Below are positions 14,801 through 16,513 of a stretch of 16,513 bases of DNA, in pieces. The notes below the pieces were generated by a model that had not been told where the DNA came from, searched no databases, and saw nothing but the letters and a program-made list of their open reading frames with translations. The DNA lies in assembly GCA_005223375.1 (NCBI GenBank), contig RXOD01005008.1, positions 1 through 16,513 on the forward strand. Reading direction: 5' to 3'. Numbering within the stretch: the first letter of the stretch is position 1; each line of letters begins with the position of its first letter. A program made the translations under genes and the position numbers. The stretch comes from Amoebophrya sp. AT5.2. Taxonomy: Eukaryota > Sar > Dinophyceae > Syndiniales > Amoebophryaceae.

Positions 14801-16513
14801 GGTTGTAGTCTGCTGTCCCCCCGCAATGGTTCTGGCTGGAGGGCGGGCCTTTCGATTTATTTCTTGTTCTTCGTCCATCTTCTTCTTCGAGTCGTGGCCA
14901 TCTTCTACTTCATCTACTTGCACTCGCTGCCGCTTGTGCTGCAGTGCTGGCACCTGTTTTTCATTTTTACGTGGACGAGCGCGAGGACCACAATAAACAG
15001 CTACATGACGAAGGCGCGGCTCGCGATGCGGCTTTTTCCCACTGCGCCGAAGCTGGTCGCGATCGTCCACGTCCTCTCCACCTGGTGCCACAATAGCCGC
15101 CGGCATCGCTGTCGTCTGCTCCTGCTCAGGAGACGCCCTCTTCTCCATGTTGTTGTTGGTCGGTTCTTTATTAAAGTTCATCTCGTCTTGTTCTACAACT
15201 TGCCGTCTTAGCTGGCCGTTTTCATCGAGCGGGGTATCGACGAGGAAGCGCGACTGCAGATTTTTCGTCGCGGTTGTGCTCATGAGAGGCGGGAGCGCAT
15301 CTCCGCCTTGCGTCGCGTGCTCACCCACCCGGACGCTGGGCAAGTAGTTGTAGAGGGTCGGCGCCATCCGTTCGTCCGGCACACCGGTGCGGCTCTCCAC
15401 GGCGAGCAGCGTGCCAGATGTTGAACAAGCAGCTGAAGTTGTAAACGGCGCTGCAGACGCCGAGAGATGTCGCGGAGGGTGCAGTCCTCCGGCGCCACAG
15501 TTTTCGTTCTTCAATACAACTCCGCGAAGCTGCAGAAGACGTTCTTCAGCTCGAGCGTCCTCTACTACAGCTTCATCTTCGCCGGGGTGATCTTCATTGT
15601 TCAGGGCCAGGTGGTGCAGAAAGTCACGCCTTGTTTTGGGTGATGGTGCTGCTGCTCCCGTTCTCGTCCTCCCGGCGTCTCCCCGTCCGTGCCGCCGTGC
15701 TACTACAACTAGTTGTCCACGAGGAGCTACAGCTTCGGCGTCATCATCGCCACGATTTAGTACAGCAACATCTTCATCATCTACAACTACCGCAACTTTA
15801 TCAAAACGCTCGCCGTGGTCGCCTGGTTCATCTGGAGGCGGAGGGCGAGCTGAAGGTAGCAGGAGTGGAGCGCCCAGCACAGCTTGTTTTTTATTCTTGC
15901 TCGTCCTCGTCCCAGCGTTACGTGAGTGGTGGTCGCCCGCGTGTCCTTCATCTGGTGCTGCACCGGCTGGCATCGATGACCACCTCGACATGCTCGTCCT
16001 CTTCGTAACTTCCATCCCCCGCACCTGCGCCGGCGCCGTGCTCGTCCTCTCGTCCTGCGTCGCCGGCTTCTGTTTCAACATTGGTAGGCCGTTCTCATCC
16101 ACCGGAGTATCGACGAGAAAGCGCTTGCGAAGGCTCCTGTCTCTGGAAGCGGATGCGCTCCTGCTCAGCGCGGGCGGGCCCAGTGCACTGTAGTCGGGCG
16201 CGCCTGCTTCAACAGCGTCGCGATGTGGTCCTGCTCCGCCTGAAGATGAAGAAGACGACGAGGGTTGAGCAGCGGTTTCCTCCAGGAAGCGTTGCAGTTC
16301 GTGGCTTTCGTCAGCGGTTTGCAGGAAACGTTGCAGCAGCTCGTCATCAAACTGCCCGCTGCGCAGCACGTCATCAAACTGCCCGCCGTACAGAAGCTCG
16401 AGATAATTCATCCCCCGGGCGTCGCGCTTCGAGCAGAGTGAGCGCGTAAGAGCGTCCAGGACATTCTGAATGTCCTCGTCTTCCCTTTTATTTCGCTTGC
16501 GATCTTCCTCCGT
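11861..16513 (-). CDS. Very large acidic/Ser-rich protein with duplicated motifs, helical region and Lys-rich AT-hook-like tail (5' end outside window)
   Basis: One frame runs from the window edge to TGA at 11861-11863. The ATG at 16411 gives 1,516 residues, but upstream codons stay open and protein-like to 16513 (EEDRKRNKREDED, then IQNVLDALTRSL), so the true start is probably outside. Numbered from that ATG, GQFDD occurs at 10-14 and 19-23, QRFL at 27-30 and 40-43, and RFLVDTP(V/L)DENG at 97-108 and 388-399. A long Ser/Glu/His-rich, probably disordered stretch follows. Next is a charged helical region around 1,090-1,270 (LGELVAIYDAWVRELAEEAD), then a basic cluster (KKMKKKSEGMKPP, GRGGKKRRA). 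A hydrophobic/acidic motif follows (STTPELLNFFEEPIFSPDL). The Lys-rich C-terminus has PRGRP at 1,429-1,433. AT-hooks of this kind bind AT-rich minor grooves, so a nuclear or chromatin role is inferred. No catalytic domain was recognised. Confidence 0.8.
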   Translation of the reverse strand, partial: TEEDRKRNKREDEDIQNVLDALTRSLCSKRDARGMNYLELLYGGQFDDVLRSGQFDDELLQRFLQTADESHELQRFLEETAAQPSSSSSSSGGAGPHRDAVEAGAPDYSALGPPALSRSASASRDRSLRKRFLVDTPVDENGLPMLKQKPATQDERTSTAPAQVRGMEVTKRTSMSRWSSMPAGAAPDEGHAGDHHSRNAGTRTSKNKKQAVLGAPLLLPSARPPPPDEPGDHGERFDKVAVVVDDEDVAVLNRGDDDAEAVAPRGQLVVVARRHGRGDAGRTRTGAAAPSPKTRRDFLHHLALNNEDHPGEDEAVVEDARAEERLLQLRGVVLKNENCGAGGLHPPRHLSASAAPFTTSAACSTSGTLLAVESRTGVPDERMAPTLYNYLPSVRVGEHATQGGDALPPLMSTTATKNLQSRFLVDTPLDENGQLRRQVVEQDEMNFNKEPTNNNMEKRASPEQEQTTAMPAAIVAPGGEDVDDRDQLRRSGKKPHREPRLRHVAVYCGPRARPRKNEKQVPALQHKRQRVQVDEVEDGHDSKKKMDEEQEINRKARPPARTIAGGQQTTTTGQTLRRSCSPSSCVGRVAVALDFDRSESETSVVDSDGFEWELRRYNYSPTPYRHQDSSSSSLCVPEQGGSAQQHGTQKPALAALEDEDLHHNKGEDPEPAARPNTKQAADGSDCGHVVLAMKQDASCRASSPPSGRAAVGGGGRAAKMNKMKVLDEEHQERELHDHNNASSERLLGVQLGEQHEDHAFFKTSTSSTELNVDALQQALDQMRGLCHEDADEGRATNSSSHHDDKKNKTQAVDESSSSCDCSPCSKADRVIAEVEDCLQLHEGRIGSRWKNNIKTSAHHQPAAAVPRICSCATGEGEGEEDGDDEVLGRRAGQKQGSAASRVDSSRRLEKVRPDDHADEVKNARQAAAPPRRRRAQEKGQLGAHQLQLQGGGGDDWRPRDGDLHGRGRYVLPANLAGGAGRQLLAVEVDAGADEVAQGLEDDGGADLAVHDEGEQLGVEDAELQVEVFGAAAAGEDDATGEQADGDENNEEKKSDEQEEEDEDTLAFCELTPLELGELVAIYDAWVRELAEEADAACYEFNDAVDKRDAAAKEYAEEQSKSGKHWSIISVRLAKENRDKAQSARTCAYIKKTKKFHKLDRIEKMREAVETYSSFRLTNNAADGEEGHGLGEEQTAFIRERRAVQESWLELNSEFIAFRKKACARLRRAEVKSHDTKKMKKKSEGMKPPAGRGGKKRRAADEVAAQPRHRAAAAVQPRPGGDEEQALAVGAEAADAGKIARQVAERTPTLMKDSLDEFNAMSTTPELLNFFEEPIFSPDLHRMLADDGETNAVAAGLGTSSSCAGGVGEEGSEQEDEEGEEADDVEQNETAAVDGFADASIVKSSKTKSTKMNKRKMQTAMKMIKIMGRKSNHTKRKRSEAVELIDPRKPKKTKESADGPGKTPRGRPKMAMPTGTKCQQEKLPQLKTRTLKTRAPSALPSSMKKQAAAKQKHMEKKRPSAGKGSRKETKKMNKKGKSHQQAGRSGARGKK

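Overview
This looks like nuclear DNA of a eukaryote. Very long reading frames rich in low complexity (Ser runs, Glu/Asp runs, Lys-rich tails) lie on one strand. They are separated by pyrimidine-rich trinucleotide spacers, and adjacent reading frames can be joined through short GT-AG introns. No bacterial features were found: no ribosome-binding-site-led operons, tRNA, rRNA, IS element or CRISPR array. The same-strand gene order, long exons, acidic/Ser-rich proteins and AG|G splice acceptors fit an alveolate, possibly a dinoflagellate or syndinian such as Amoebophrya. That placement is an inference from style, not from a recognised marker gene. No protein here could be assigned to a named family. 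Layout on the + strand: 1-1250 is a compound repeat region. It contains three forward copies of a ~110 bp repeat (one cut by the window edge), a 276 bp direct duplication, a small minisatellite and one reverse-oriented copy. 1444-8827 (minus strand) holds four long open frames only 35-80 bp apart. They read best as one gene of four exons and three phase-0 introns, encoding about 2,290-2,305 residues. A second reverse-oriented repeat copy at 9111-9268 lies just upstream of this gene, so the gene is bracketed by ~158 bp direct repeats. 9437-10676 (minus) is a smaller, uncertain gene or gene remnant with a plausible first exon at 10058-10676. 10677-11860 is spacer without a recognisable gene. 11861-16513 (minus) is one uninterrupted frame of at least 1,550 codons that runs off the right edge. 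It encodes an acidic/Ser-rich protein with duplicated short motifs, a helical segment, basic clusters and an AT-hook-like PRGRP motif in a Lys-rich tail, which suggests a nuclear, possibly chromatin-associated protein. All convincing genes read right to left. The functional relation between them is unknown. The points most worth attention are the reconstructed multi-exon gene with its intron-boundary pattern, the modular repeat family that brackets it, and the large duplicated-motif protein at the right end.
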